A stretch of DNA of 39,282 nt from an uncultured Eubacterium sp. GTDB lineage: Bacteria > Bacillota > Clostridia > Lachnospirales > Lachnospiraceae. The stretch covers positions 12,750 to 52,031 of the forward strand of contig CAJTTQ010000011.1 of assembly GCA_910579145.1 (NCBI GenBank), written 5' to 3'. The notes beneath the pieces are model-generated. The model saw only the letters and a list, made by a program, of their open reading frames with translations, ran no database searches and had not been told where the DNA came from. This document shows positions 8,311 through 16,222 of the stretch, piece after piece. The position numbers were made by a program, and so were the translations under genes. Every line of letters starts with the position of its first letter. The stretch's first letter is position 1.

Positions 8311-9390
8311 TTACTCTATTTCTCCGTATAAAACCTGCAGCATCTCGGCTGCGCGATCCTGATAAATGATCGTTGTCAATTCCTCTGTTTTTTCGGGAAA
8401 CGCCTCACCAGCAAGCCCTCCGTCGGCGATCCTGACCGCCACCTGTACGGTATCAAAACCGATCGAATAGCAATCCTGGACGCCGAGCGCGTAAATGACT
8501 CCCTCACGGAGATAATGCAGCGCTTCCTGGTCATGATCCATTCCGACAATGACGATCCCACTCCCGCGTCCGGCTTCCGTAACCGCCCTCGCGGCGCCGA
8601 CCGGATTGCTCATATTACAGCAGACGATCCCCGCCAGATCGTCGTACTCCTCTAAAAAACCTTTTGTAATTTCATATGCTTTTTGTTCGCTATCTTCGTC
8701 GTATGCCTTTCCGATCAGTTCCATTCCCGCGTACTTCGCGATCACATCCTGCGCACCGAGCGCCCTGTCCTCATGGCACGGCGCTCCCTTTGTCCCTACG
8801 AGGACCGCCACTTTTCCCTGATATCCAAGTTTCTTACACAGGGCCTCCGTAAGATCCACGCCATCTTCATAATTATGGGTATTTCCTACATAGGCGATCC
8901 GATTGCATCCGTCCTCTTTCCCAGCGTCGGAACTGGAAAATGTCATCACTTTTTTGCCATCTTTCATCAGCTTGTTGATCACTGGCGTAACCATGCCGAC
9001 ATCTGCCACATCGACACCGATCACATCAAAATTCCGGGAAGCGGCATCCAAAAGACGCCTGACCTGATCCCCAGCGGACGTTTCCTCCGGCGCCAGATAC
9101 TCATAATCGATCGTTACCCCGAGTTCCTCAAACTGTTTCGCCGCATCCTCTATACCGAGGGCAACCGCATCCCACCACGGATGAACGGTTTTATATGTAA
9201 AATAGAAATTATACTTCTGCTTCCGAGGTTTATATCCATCCAGTTTATGATTAAAATTGGCAACCTCTGCTGGCTCCTTCCTGTTCTCTTCGGTCAGATC
9301 AGCTGCCAGCGGCTCCTCATTTTGTCCACACCCATTGAAAAGAAAACAGCAGAAACAAATAAATACAATGTAACGCAACATATTCCGCAT
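8311..9390 (-). CDS. Periplasmic-binding-protein-like lipoprotein (ribose/galactose-binding family)
   Basis: A 359-residue substrate-binding protein. The N terminus MRNMLRYIVFICFC is a lipoprotein signal, with lipobox FNGC near residue 23. The mature part has the type-I binding protein fold: NFYFTYKTVHPWW, then FDVIGVDVADVGMV, KVAVLVGTKGAPCHEDRA, GIVCCNMSNPVGAARAV, VIVGMDHDQEAL. This is the Peripla_BP_4 pattern for sugars or AI-2-like ligands. The ATG at 9390 has AGGAG 9 nt upstream; a TTG six bases earlier is too close to that site. No permease or ATPase gene accompanies it. The neighbour is a membrane kinase, so a co-receptor role is more likely than transport. The ligand is unknown. Confidence 0.9.
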   Translation of the reverse strand: MRNMLRYIVFICFCCFLFNGCGQNEEPLAADLTEENRKEPAEVANFNHKLDGYKPRKQKYNFYFTYKTVHPWWDAVALGIEDAAKQFEELGVTIDYEYLAPEETSAGDQVRRLLDAASRNFDVIGVDVADVGMVTPVINKLMKDGKKVMTFSSSDAGKEDGCNRIAYVGNTHNYEDGVDLTEALCKKLGYQGKVAVLVGTKGAPCHEDRALGAQDVIAKYAGMELIGKAYDEDSEQKAYEITKGFLEEYDDLAGIVCCNMSNPVGAARAVTEAGRGSGIVIVGMDHDQEALHYLREGVIYALGVQDCYSIGFDTVQVAVRIADGGLAGEAFPEKTEELTTIIYQDRAAEMLQVLYGEIE

Positions 9391-9445
9391 GAACAACCAC
9401 TCCTCTCAAATCTATGCCTTCCAGAAAGGCTGGACACACATTCCC

Positions 9446-10105
9446 TTACTTTTTCCACGATCGGTAAAAATCTCCCGGCTCACGCCCCGGATGGCCGTCC
9501 CGTTTCGCCTCGATCTCTTCCGTACAAACCGATACGGCATGTTCGATAAACGATACGACACGGTCATAGTCCATGATTTCCAGATCTTCTTTTTCCGCGC
9601 CAGTATCTTCGTGAAAATCTTCTAATAACTCTTTATAATACTCATCCCAGAATGACTTCTCCGCCTCCTCAATGCCATGTTCCAGCCAGGACATAACAGG
9701 CTCCTCTAGGGCATACTTCCTGCGCAGCAGCTCATTCATCCTGTGGTAGTCCTTATACAGTGTATTGACGGTTTTCAGCCGGTCGATGTTTTTTCGTTTC
9801 ATCGGCATATACACATCGATCCCCCAGACCGCATCCGTCACAAGATGGCAAAAATATCCGAGATACAACTCATCGTCCTGAAACGCCTCGTACTTATGCC
9901 AAAACCAGTTCCAGTTATTCCCTTTCCTGCAAGTTTCCTCCTCGCGCTCCCAAAAATGCGACCGCTCCTTCGGCCCACTTCTCCCGCCGGGGCCGTCCAC
10001 ACAATCCGGCAGCATATTTCCAAACAGGAAGCGGTCAGTGTTTTGCAGCCGGATCCGTTTCATCACCTGCGATCCGACGATATAGTGCATCAGCCTCGAC
10101 GCCAT
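9446..10105 (-). CDS. Zinc-dependent phospholipase C-like protein
   Basis: A 219-residue protein of the Zn_dep_PLPC type (Bacillus phospholipase C/S1-P1 nuclease-like). Candidate metal ligands are H7, D34 (MLPDCVD), H50 (ERSHFW), and H87 with D91 (CHLVTDAVW), spaced as in that family. No signal peptide is visible, so it is probably cytoplasmic, unlike the secreted toxins. Many Clostridia carry such uncharacterised intracellular members. The start has a perfect AAAGGAGG site 6 nt upstream. It is the second gene of the HAD-to-metY run (34 bp after the HAD gene and 55 bp before the lipoprotein gene). The substrate is unknown. Confidence 0.75.
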   Translation of the reverse strand: MASRLMHYIVGSQVMKRIRLQNTDRFLFGNMLPDCVDGPGGRSGPKERSHFWEREEETCRKGNNWNWFWHKYEAFQDDELYLGYFCHLVTDAVWGIDVYMPMKRKNIDRLKTVNTLYKDYHRMNELLRRKYALEEPVMSWLEHGIEEAEKSFWDEYYKELLEDFHEDTGAEKEDLEIMDYDRVVSFIEHAVSVCTEEIEAKRDGHPGREPGDFYRSWKK

Positions 10106-10139
10106 GTTCGACCTCCTTTTGCCTTTAGAACGCCTAACG

Positions 10140-10868
10140 TTAACTCCTCTGGATCATTTCGATCAACTGCTTCCAGTCTGTGATCTCTTCATAGGGAACA
10201 TTGGTCTGCACAGGATGATCCTCGTCCACACATACCGAATACCAGATCGGTTTCATACCAGCCTCATAAGAACTCTGTATATCTCCTAACAGATCATCCC
10301 CGCAAAACCATACTTTATCCGCTTCTAGCCGCGCTTTATGCAACGCCATTTTAAAAATCATGGGGTGTGGCTTACGAAATATGTAATCACTTGATGTAAT
10401 AATAAATTCAAACGAAAAATCTGGAAGCAGCCCCTTCAACTTCTTCTCCAATGTCTCTCCCCGGAACATCATATTGCTTACCACGCCGAACCGGATCCCC
10501 TCCTGCTGCAAAAAAGCAAGAAGTTTTTCGATATGTTTTGTCGGAACTCCCGACGCCGAATGGTTCCAAAAAATCTCCTCCATCTCCGCCGGAGTCAGAT
10601 CGAACTCTAAATCCAAATACTCATATAGATAACGGTTAAAACAGTCATTCGTTATCTCCAGCGGCTGATGGCTGCGGCCTCCATTTGGAAAAGCATCGGC
10701 GATATTTTTTGTTATCTCCCCCGCTATCTGCTGTATCTCCCGAAGCCCCGCCTGCCTGGGATTTTTCACCGCCCGGTCTAACAGCGCCTGATCACCCTTT
10801 AACGGATTAAATTTCTCCTCGTTGACAAGCGTCTGTCCATAATCAAAAAGTATCATTTCTGGTTTCAT
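10140..10868 (-). CDS. HAD-family hydrolase
   Basis: A 242-residue HAD-superfamily protein with a helical cap after motif I, as in subfamily IA. Motif I is FDYGQTL: the nucleophile D9 is present, but the usual second aspartate (D+2) is glycine. Motif II is VVSNMM, motif III RKPHPMIF (lysine), and motif IV CGDDLLGDIQ. Members with DYGxT in motif I are known in Clostridia; whether they act as phosphatases, slow hydrolases or something else is not fixed. The start is preceded by GGAGGG at about 10 nt. First gene of the five-gene leftward operon, just downstream of a promoter with a palindromic operator. Confidence 0.85.
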   Translation of the reverse strand: MKPEMILFDYGQTLVNEEKFNPLKGDQALLDRAVKNPRQAGLREIQQIAGEITKNIADAFPNGGRSHQPLEITNDCFNRYLYEYLDLEFDLTPAEMEEIFWNHSASGVPTKHIEKLLAFLQQEGIRFGVVSNMMFRGETLEKKLKGLLPDFSFEFIITSSDYIFRKPHPMIFKMALHKARLEADKVWFCGDDLLGDIQSSYEAGMKPIWYSVCVDEDHPVQTNVPYEEITDWKQLIEMIQRS

Positions 10869-10891
10869 ACGTGCGAGTCCCTCCTCTTGTG

Positions 10892-10907
10892 AATGTCATA
10901 TGACATT
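10892..10907. promoter_or_regulatory. 16-bp perfect palindrome (operator candidate)
   Basis: AATGTCATATGACATT is a perfect 16-bp palindrome. It overlaps the last three bases of the -10 box of the HAD operon promoter and covers the expected transcription start. That is the classic position for a repressor site. I cannot assign it to a known regulator family. Confidence 0.65.
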
Positions 10908-10933
10908 ATACCATTAGACGTTTCTTTTTGCAA
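10905..10933 (-). promoter_or_regulatory. Promoter of the HAD-PLPC-lipoprotein-kinase-metY operon
   Basis: Read leftward: -35 TTGCAA (10928-10933), a 17-nt spacer and a perfect -10 TATAAT (10905-10910). No other promoter of this quality was seen in the short gaps down to metY. Confidence 0.75.
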
Positions 10934-10960
10934 TTATAGTTTTTGGAACACTAACTATAA
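10934..10960. promoter_or_regulatory. Inverted repeat upstream of divergent promoters
   Basis: TTATAGTT (10934-10941) and AACTATAA (10953-10960) are exact reverse complements with an 11-bp gap. They lie directly upstream of the HAD operon -35 and in front of the sigma factor gene. The gap contains GGAAC, which resembles an ECF -35 element. For the sigma gene itself I see a TATAAT (10995-11000) but no convincing partner -35, so its promoter is unresolved. Confidence 0.4.
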
Positions 10961-11082
10961 CGCAGCTTTTGATGCAGCAGACAAAGAAATTTATTATAAT
11001 TTAAAAAAATGAGATATTTTCCCTGCTAATTCCGTATTACTAGTGAAAAGCTTTTCAGAAGAAAACGATAAGGAGGTTTCCG

Positions 11083-11565
11083 ATGTCCGGCGAAGAATAT
11101 GAAAATTCAGTTAAACAATATGCAGATATGGTTTTTCGCATCGCACTCAATGAATGCAAAAACCAGCAAGATGCAGAGGATATGGTGCAAAACACATTCC
11201 TCAAACTTCTTCAGCGCAAAAAAGCATTCGATTCCGAAGAGCATCAGAAACACTGGCTCATCCGGGTAGCACTTAATGAATGCCATTCCTTATTTACTTC
11301 CCCGTGGCGGCAAAGGACGCAAAGCCTGGATGCTTTCCCGTACAGCGCTGGAAAAATGCCTCCAGAACAGAGCGATCTGTATTACGCAGTCATGGAACTG
11401 CCAGCCAAGTACCGCCATGTCGTCTACTTATACTACTATGAGGAATATTCCATCCGGGAAATAGCTAATATCCTGAAAGTGAAGGAATCTACTTTGCAGA
11501 CAAGGCTCATGCGGGCCAGAACATTATTAAAAGAAAAAATGAAGGGAGTGTGGCGGGATGAATAA
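11083..11565 (+). CDS. ECF-type RNA polymerase sigma factor
   Basis: A 160-residue sigma-70 family protein with only regions 2 and 4. Region 2 spans about residues 10-75 (QYADMVFRIALNECKNQQDAEDMVQNTFL). Region 4 is about 100-155, with a helix-turn-helix at YSIREIANILKVKESTLQTR and then LMRARTLLKE. Size and layout fit group-4 sigma factors. The start follows AAGGAGG with a 6-nt gap. The next gene overlaps by 8 bp and encodes a single-pass membrane protein, the usual layout for a sigma/anti-sigma pair. The regulon is unknown. Confidence 0.93.
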   Translation: MSGEEYENSVKQYADMVFRIALNECKNQQDAEDMVQNTFLKLLQRKKAFDSEEHQKHWLIRVALNECHSLFTSPWRQRTQSLDAFPYSAGKMPPEQSDLYYAVMELPAKYRHVVYLYYYEEYSIREIANILKVKESTLQTRLMRARTLLKEKMKGVWRDE

Positions 11566-12436
11566 TCGAAAACTGGTTCAGGACACATTTTCAAACATCA
11601 GATTATCAGACGAAAAACGAAAGGAGCTGATCAATATGGAAAAAACAAAAAAACAAAAACGAAAACTACATGTAACAAAAGCAGCCGCAGCCTCTATCGC
11701 TATGTGTATTTTCATTCTTGCCGGCGGAACGATCACCTATGCCGTCGGGGGCAACAAAGTATTTAATGACTTTGGACATTGGTTAAAATGCACCGTAACG
11801 TTGAATGGAAAACAAGAGGACGCCCAGATTTCGGCAGAAAAAGACGGGACATTTACCGTTACCTACGGAACAAGTGAAAGCGGCGGACAAGTCGAGATTG
11901 ACGGACGCATGAAAAACACGACCTGTATGCTTTTGGAGCTCACTTACAAACATGAGACAGCCAATGTAAAGAATGGATCCGTATCAAAAAGTGTCACCCT
12001 TCAGATTGATGAGACACTCTCCCATGAGAGTCAGGTCTGGCAGATCCGGCAGCAACTGATCCCAATACAGAATTCTGACTTTTTCACCCATGATTCACCG
12101 GAAAACTATGTCAATGCACTCATAGACGCCGCGCAAAAACTAGAAGGCGTATGGAAAGAGGGACTACTCTGCTCGGCAGAAGACATAAGAAAGGTAGCAG
12201 CCGGCCGGAAAATCGCAATCGACGATTACAAGTTTGACAAAAACCCCGACGAATCCACCGACGGGATATCCTGGCTGTTCATTGATTACACCGACGTCAA
12301 GACCGATGAGCACGGAAACGCCGAATTTAAACAGATGAGCGAAGCTGGCTATATTACAGAATTCTTCTTCCGGATAGAAGATTATGAATTGCGTGAATGG
12401 GGACCGGTAGAATTGTTTGAGCAAGACAATAAATAG
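11558..12436 (+). CDS. Putative membrane anti-sigma factor (DUF4179-like)
   Basis: A 292-residue protein with a short cytoplasmic N-terminal part (MNNRKLVQDTFSNIRLSDEK), a basic stretch, one TM helix at ~43-65 (AAAASIAMCIFILAGGTITYA), and an extracytoplasmic domain of about 225 residues rich in beta strands. The layout resembles DUF4179-type anti-sigma factors coded next to ECF sigma genes in Firmicutes. No zinc anti-sigma motif (HxxxCxxC) is visible. The ATG lies inside the sigma gene, eight bases before its end, so the two are coupled. The function is inferred from position and topology; the outer domain could sense an envelope signal. Confidence 0.7.
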   Translation: MNNRKLVQDTFSNIRLSDEKRKELINMEKTKKQKRKLHVTKAAAASIAMCIFILAGGTITYAVGGNKVFNDFGHWLKCTVTLNGKQEDAQISAEKDGTFTVTYGTSESGGQVEIDGRMKNTTCMLLELTYKHETANVKNGSVSKSVTLQIDETLSHESQVWQIRQQLIPIQNSDFFTHDSPENYVNALIDAAQKLEGVWKEGLLCSAEDIRKVAAGRKIAIDDYKFDKNPDESTDGISWLFIDYTDVKTDEHGNAEFKQMSEAGYITEFFFRIEDYELREWGPVELFEQDNK

Positions 12437-12462
12437 GAAATTCATTAAATTTCCTAAAAAAG

Positions 12463-12502
12463 AGCAGGTAACTTTGTTTCTGGCATAGTTACCTGCTTTT
12501 TT
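12463..12502 (+). terminator. Bidirectional rho-independent terminator after the sigma/anti-sigma genes
   Basis: An 11-bp perfect stem, AGCAGGTAACT (12463-12473) with AGTTACCTGCT (12487-12497), is followed by TTTTTT. An A run precedes the stem, so it can also act on leftward transcripts. Confidence 0.9.
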
Positions 12503-12548
12503 CTAATTTTTTTATTTCGTCAGCCGGACTTGGTTTGTAAAAATGAAA

Positions 12549-12566
12549 ATGCCATCATTATGGCAT
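12549..12566 (-). terminator. Hairpin terminator after the leftward araD trio
   Basis: ATGCCAT (12549-12555), a four-base loop and ATGGCAT (12560-12566). Leftward it is followed by a T-rich stretch (TTTTCATTTTT when read on the minus strand). It lies 42 bp beyond the membrane protein stop. Confidence 0.6.
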
Positions 12567-12607
12567 AACTGACAGACATTGTCATAAAAGCAAAGCGCCT
12601 TCCCAAT

Positions 12608-13045
12608 TCAGCTGACCATCCAAAATGCCCAGACGAAAAATACGATTTGGAACATAGCAATACCCGCTGCAACACTCGCCGCTTTTTTTCTTTTCTGCCT
12701 GATCAGATTGTTTGCTGTAAAGAAGAGGATCAGGCACACATTAAAATAGAGTGTTAACACATAAATAAGCTGAAGTAGACCCGCACTTATATTGTCTATC
12801 GCTTCCTCCTGCCCCAGCCACTTAACATACGAAATCCATGCCCCTGCCTGCATAAATGCTAGAAATACAGCATCCAGAACAAGCATTTTTTTCATTTCCC
12901 CAGCAAACAAATACGCATTTAGCCAAATAAAGAAAAAAGAAAATACAATGGATATGCCGCTCCAAAACAGACCAAAGCAGGCAGCCAGGCAGATATTGAT
13001 ACAAAATAGGATCCAAAAACCATAAGAACGATTCTGTTCGCTCAT
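12608..13045 (-). CDS. Small integral membrane protein, four TM helices
   Basis: I do not recognise this 145-residue protein. It has four hydrophobic segments: ~10-27 (FWILFCINICLAACFGLF), ~28-47, ~85-110 (LLQLIYVLTLYFNVCLILFF) and ~125-143 (GIAMFQIVFFVWAFW), with a weaker one at ~55-72. A basic loop (RQKRKK) precedes the last helix, suggesting that loop is cytoplasmic. Its ATG overlaps the stop of the nuclease-like gene by 4 bp (ATGA), so the two are translated together. No catalytic or transport motif is visible. Confidence 0.65.
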   Translation of the reverse strand: MSEQNRSYGFWILFCINICLAACFGLFWSGISIVFSFFFIWLNAYLFAGEMKKMLVLDAVFLAFMQAGAWISYVKWLGQEEAIDNISAGLLQLIYVLTLYFNVCLILFFTANNLIRQKRKKAASVAAGIAMFQIVFFVWAFWMVS

Positions 13046-13791
13046 CTCTCTTCTCTCACCTCATACAAATAAGAATTCCCCTGCTTCCCCACCCGCTCGA
13101 CAACCTCCAGAAAATGAAAGATATTCAGCGCCGTCTGCGCCTGCCCCAGTGGGATCTTCGTACTCTTTGCGTACTCCCTCGTCGTAAAATTCGATAGTTC
13201 GGGCGGGATCATCATGCGGTAATCCTCCACACGCTCCAAAAGCATCTCATCGACGAGTCCCACCGGGATCCGGTCGTGTTTCGTGGCGCCGCGTTTTTTA
13301 TCGCGGCTCCAGCCGTCGAGCAGTTTCGTCTCCTCCATATCGATAAAAAGAAACAGCACGCGCAGGTTCGGATGTGCTAAAAACGGCTTGATGCGGTACA
13401 ACTCCCGGAATGCCTGATACGGACTTCCCTTTTTCGGCGACTTCCGTTTGCTCACCTCGAGTCCGGTTTCCGGATCGACCCAGATGACCCACTTCGTCGC
13501 CGGAACGGGATAAACGATCGTAACTGGATAAAGCGGCAGAAACCGTTCCAGTTTCCGCCGCAGCTTATTAAAATTCGCAGTCTGTATTTCGGTGACGGTC
13601 TCGTCCCGGAATATATCAGCCACAAACCCCTCCAGCGGCACTTCATGATAGTCCGCGTTTGGCTCCATATAATGTTTTACGACCGCGTGCACGGTCTTTT
13701 CCGATAACGTACCGATGCCGTACCGCTCACGCTCTTCGTAAACGATTTCCCGGATCGCCCGGTCAAATGCCTCCCTGTCCATAATACGCAT
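13042..13791 (-). CDS. Conserved hypothetical protein with possible PD-(D/E)XK-like core and C-terminal winged helix
   Basis: A 249-residue protein without a firm family. Residues ~55-105 read as a nuclease-like alpha/beta core: GFVADIFRDETVTEIQTANF, where D59/D63 and E68-x-Q70 sit like the D...ExK/Q pattern of PD-(D/E)XK enzymes. Helix NKLRRKLERFL and strands TIVYPV and KWVIWVD follow. The C-terminal ~55 residues (NFTTREYAKSTKIPLGQAQTALNIFHFLEVVERVG) resemble a winged helix. The first ATG overlaps the end of araD by 29 bp and has only a GGGG three bases upstream; a second ATG at 13782 is possible. Both assignments rest on pattern reading and need a structure search. Confidence 0.6.
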   Translation of the reverse strand: MRIMDREAFDRAIREIVYEERERYGIGTLSEKTVHAVVKHYMEPNADYHEVPLEGFVADIFRDETVTEIQTANFNKLRRKLERFLPLYPVTIVYPVPATKWVIWVDPETGLEVSKRKSPKKGSPYQAFRELYRIKPFLAHPNLRVLFLFIDMEETKLLDGWSRDKKRGATKHDRIPVGLVDEMLLERVEDYRMMIPPELSNFTTREYAKSTKIPLGQAQTALNIFHFLEVVERVGKQGNSYLYEVREER

Positions 13792-14458
13792 TTTCCCCGT
13801 GTTTTCTGAAATAATGCTTATCCAAAAGGTACTGCGGCGCCGGTTTCACATTCGGATTGAGCATCATCGTGTGATGCGCCATCTCCGCTACCTTATCAAG
13901 TACGACCGCGTTGTATACCGCGTTCGCCGGAGAATCTCCCCACGTAAACGGGCCGTGGTTTTTCACGACGATGCCCGGCACTTCCATCGGATCGTTTTCC
14001 CCGATCGTCTCGATGATGACAAGGCCGGTATTTTTTTCATACGCCTCACTGATCTCGGCAGCTGTCAGATCCCTCGTACACGGGATCTCCCCGTAAAAAT
14101 AATCCGCATGCGTCGTGCCAAAGGCCGGGATCGCCATCCCTGCCTGGGCAAACGTGACCGCCCATGTCGAATGCGTATGTACAACGCCAGCTAGGTTTTC
14201 ATATGCCTTATATAGCTCGATATGGGTCGCGGTATCCGACGAAGGCCGGAACTTTCCTTCCACGACATTCTGCTTAAAGTCCACGACTACCATATCTTCT
14301 GGAGACAGTTCCTCGTATTCCACGCCGCTCGGCTTGATAACCACGAGATCATTCTCCCGGTCGATGCCGCTGACATTTCCCCATGTGTAGATGACGAGCC
14401 CCTTCTCCTGAAGCTCCATATTTGCCTCATACACTTCTTTTTTTAATTGCTCCAACAT
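13763..14458 (-). CDS. araD: L-ribulose-5-phosphate 4-epimerase
   Basis: A 231-residue class II aldolase-fold epimerase that interconverts L-ribulose 5-phosphate and D-xylulose 5-phosphate in the cytoplasm. Motifs are GNVSGID, KPSGVEY (phosphate binding), the zinc-site VHTHSTWA, NHGPFTWG, and the C-terminal KHYFRKHGENAYYGQ, which is characteristic of AraD rather than fuculose aldolase. The start follows AGGAGG with a 9-nt gap. No other arabinose gene (araA, araB, transporter) is in the window. It lies 28 bp after the ABC exporter pair and overlaps the nuclease-like gene, so it may be expressed with unrelated functions. Confidence 0.93.
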   Translation of the reverse strand: MLEQLKKEVYEANMELQEKGLVIYTWGNVSGIDRENDLVVIKPSGVEYEELSPEDMVVVDFKQNVVEGKFRPSSDTATHIELYKAYENLAGVVHTHSTWAVTFAQAGMAIPAFGTTHADYFYGEIPCTRDLTAAEISEAYEKNTGLVIIETIGENDPMEVPGIVVKNHGPFTWGDSPANAVYNAVVLDKVAEMAHHTMMLNPNVKPAPQYLLDKHYFRKHGENAYYGQGGI

Positions 14459-14485
14459 AACCTGTATCCTCCTTTATGATTGTCT

Positions 14486-16222
14486 CTATACTGCAAACTG
14501 ACTATTATATAGCGTAGCATAAAATCCATTTTTTTTCAATAGCTCCTCGTGATCACCCTGTTCGATAATGTGGCCGTCCTTCATCACGAGGATGACGTCC
14601 GCTTCCTGGATCGTCGAGAGACGATGCGCCACGATGAAACTCGTGCGCCCCGTCATCATATTGGAAAAAGCCTTCTGGATACGCAGTTCCGTCCTCGTAT
14701 CAATCGAGGACGTCGCCTCGTCGAGGATAAGCATCGGCGGCAGGCAGAGCATGACCCTAGCGATACACAAAAGCTGCTTCTGCCCTTGGGAAAGGCTTCC
14801 GCCGTCCTCTCCGATCACCGTATCGTACCCGTTCGGAAGCCGCTTGATAAAACTGTGGGCGTGGCTCGCCTTCGCCGCCTGGATCACTTCATCCTCCGTG
14901 GCGTCCGGTTTTCCCATGACAATATTCTCCCGGATCGTCCCCTGGCGCAGCCAGGTCTCCTGCAGCACCATCCCGTAATTAGCGCGCAGGCTGTTTCTCA
15001 CGATCTTCCGTATATCGTGGCCGCTCACCCGTATCGTGCCGCTGTTTACGTCATAAAAACGCATGAGCAGGTTGATGAGCGTCGTCTTTCCACACCCGGT
15101 CGGCCCGACGATCGCGACACGCTGTCCCGGCTTCACCGAGAGATCAAAGCCCTCGATCAGCTTCTGATCAGGGACATAGGAAAAATACACATCCTCCATC
15201 TGCACGCTGCCATCGGCTTCCTGCAAAACGACGGCATCGTCTGCGTCCGGCACCTGCGGCTTTTCTTCCATCAGCTCAAAAATACGTCCGGCACACGCCA
15301 GCGCGTTTTGTAACTCGGTTACGACGCCGGATATTTCATTGAACGGCTTTGTGTACTGGTTGGCATAGCTGAGAAAACACGAGAGCTGCCCGACGGAAAT
15401 CCCGCCCCGGATCGCGAACACCGCTCCCGTAATGCCGACACCGGCATAGACCAGGCTGTTGACGAAGCGGGTCGCCGGATTCGTGATCGACGAAAAGAAA
15501 ATACCGCGGAGCGAACAGGACCGGAGCCGTTCATTGATCTCGTCAAATCTCTCCTGCGCATCCTTTTCATAGCCAAACGCCTGCACCACTTTCTGGCTGC
15601 CGAGGATCTCCTCGACGAGCGCCGTCTGCTCGCCTCTCGTCTCCGACTGCAGTTTAAACATTTCATACGTCCGCTTCGCGATAAACGCCGCCACCAAAAG
15701 AGATACCGGCGTGATCAGCACGACGACGAGCGTGATTCCCACATTGACACTCACCATAAAAAGCAGCGTCCCGAGTATCGTGATCACGCCGGTAAACAAC
15801 TGCGTGAATCCCATGAGAAGCCCGTCCGCAAACTGATCGACATCCGCGATCACACGGCTCACGACCTCCCCATACGAATGACTGTCAATATAGCTCAGTG
15901 GAAGCGACTGTATTTTTTGAAATGCCTCGTCGCGGATATCGCGCACGACACAGTACGTGATCTTATTGTTGCACACGTTCATGATCCACTGCGCCGCCAT
16001 CGTTATGAGCACCGCGATGCCGATCTTCCACAAGATCGCCCGGATCTCGGCAAAATCCACATCGCCCGGCCCTATGATCTGATCGATGGCATCACCGACC
16101 AGGATCGGCACATACAGCGTGAGCGCCACGGTGACAGCCGCCAGTACGAGGGAACAGACAAGAAAAAAACCATATTTCCTGATATAGCGGATCACCTTTT
16201 TTAACGTCTCTTTCTGGCTCAT
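14486..16222 (-). CDS. ABC exporter half-transporter, catalytically complete subunit
   Basis: A 578-residue type IV ABC exporter subunit with an N-terminal six-helix domain (~15-305) and a C-terminal ATPase. Walker A is GPTGCGKT (373-380), the signature LSQGQ (477-481), Walker B LILDE with catalytic E502, and the H-loop VAHR (H533). The altered signature LSQGQ is what one expects in the canonical half of a heterodimer. Its ATG overlaps the stop of the partner gene by 4 bp. The pair belongs to the MdlAB/BmrCD-like group of multidrug, lipid or peptide exporters. The substrate is unknown; gene order suggests a link with the surface polymer genes. Confidence 0.93.
   Translation of the reverse strand: MSQKETLKKVIRYIRKYGFFLVCSLVLAAVTVALTLYVPILVGDAIDQIIGPGDVDFAEIRAILWKIGIAVLITMAAQWIMNVCNNKITYCVVRDIRDEAFQKIQSLPLSYIDSHSYGEVVSRVIADVDQFADGLLMGFTQLFTGVITILGTLLFMVSVNVGITLVVVLITPVSLLVAAFIAKRTYEMFKLQSETRGEQTALVEEILGSQKVVQAFGYEKDAQERFDEINERLRSCSLRGIFFSSITNPATRFVNSLVYAGVGITGAVFAIRGGISVGQLSCFLSYANQYTKPFNEISGVVTELQNALACAGRIFELMEEKPQVPDADDAVVLQEADGSVQMEDVYFSYVPDQKLIEGFDLSVKPGQRVAIVGPTGCGKTTLINLLMRFYDVNSGTIRVSGHDIRKIVRNSLRANYGMVLQETWLRQGTIRENIVMGKPDATEDEVIQAAKASHAHSFIKRLPNGYDTVIGEDGGSLSQGQKQLLCIARVMLCLPPMLILDEATSSIDTRTELRIQKAFSNMMTGRTSFIVAHRLSTIQEADVILVMKDGHIIEQGDHEELLKKNGFYATLYNSQFAV

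Noticed and set aside
8683..9549. Rightward 288-codon open frame
   Set aside because: It runs antisense to the binding lipoprotein and into the PLPC-like gene; its composition is that of a shadow frame.
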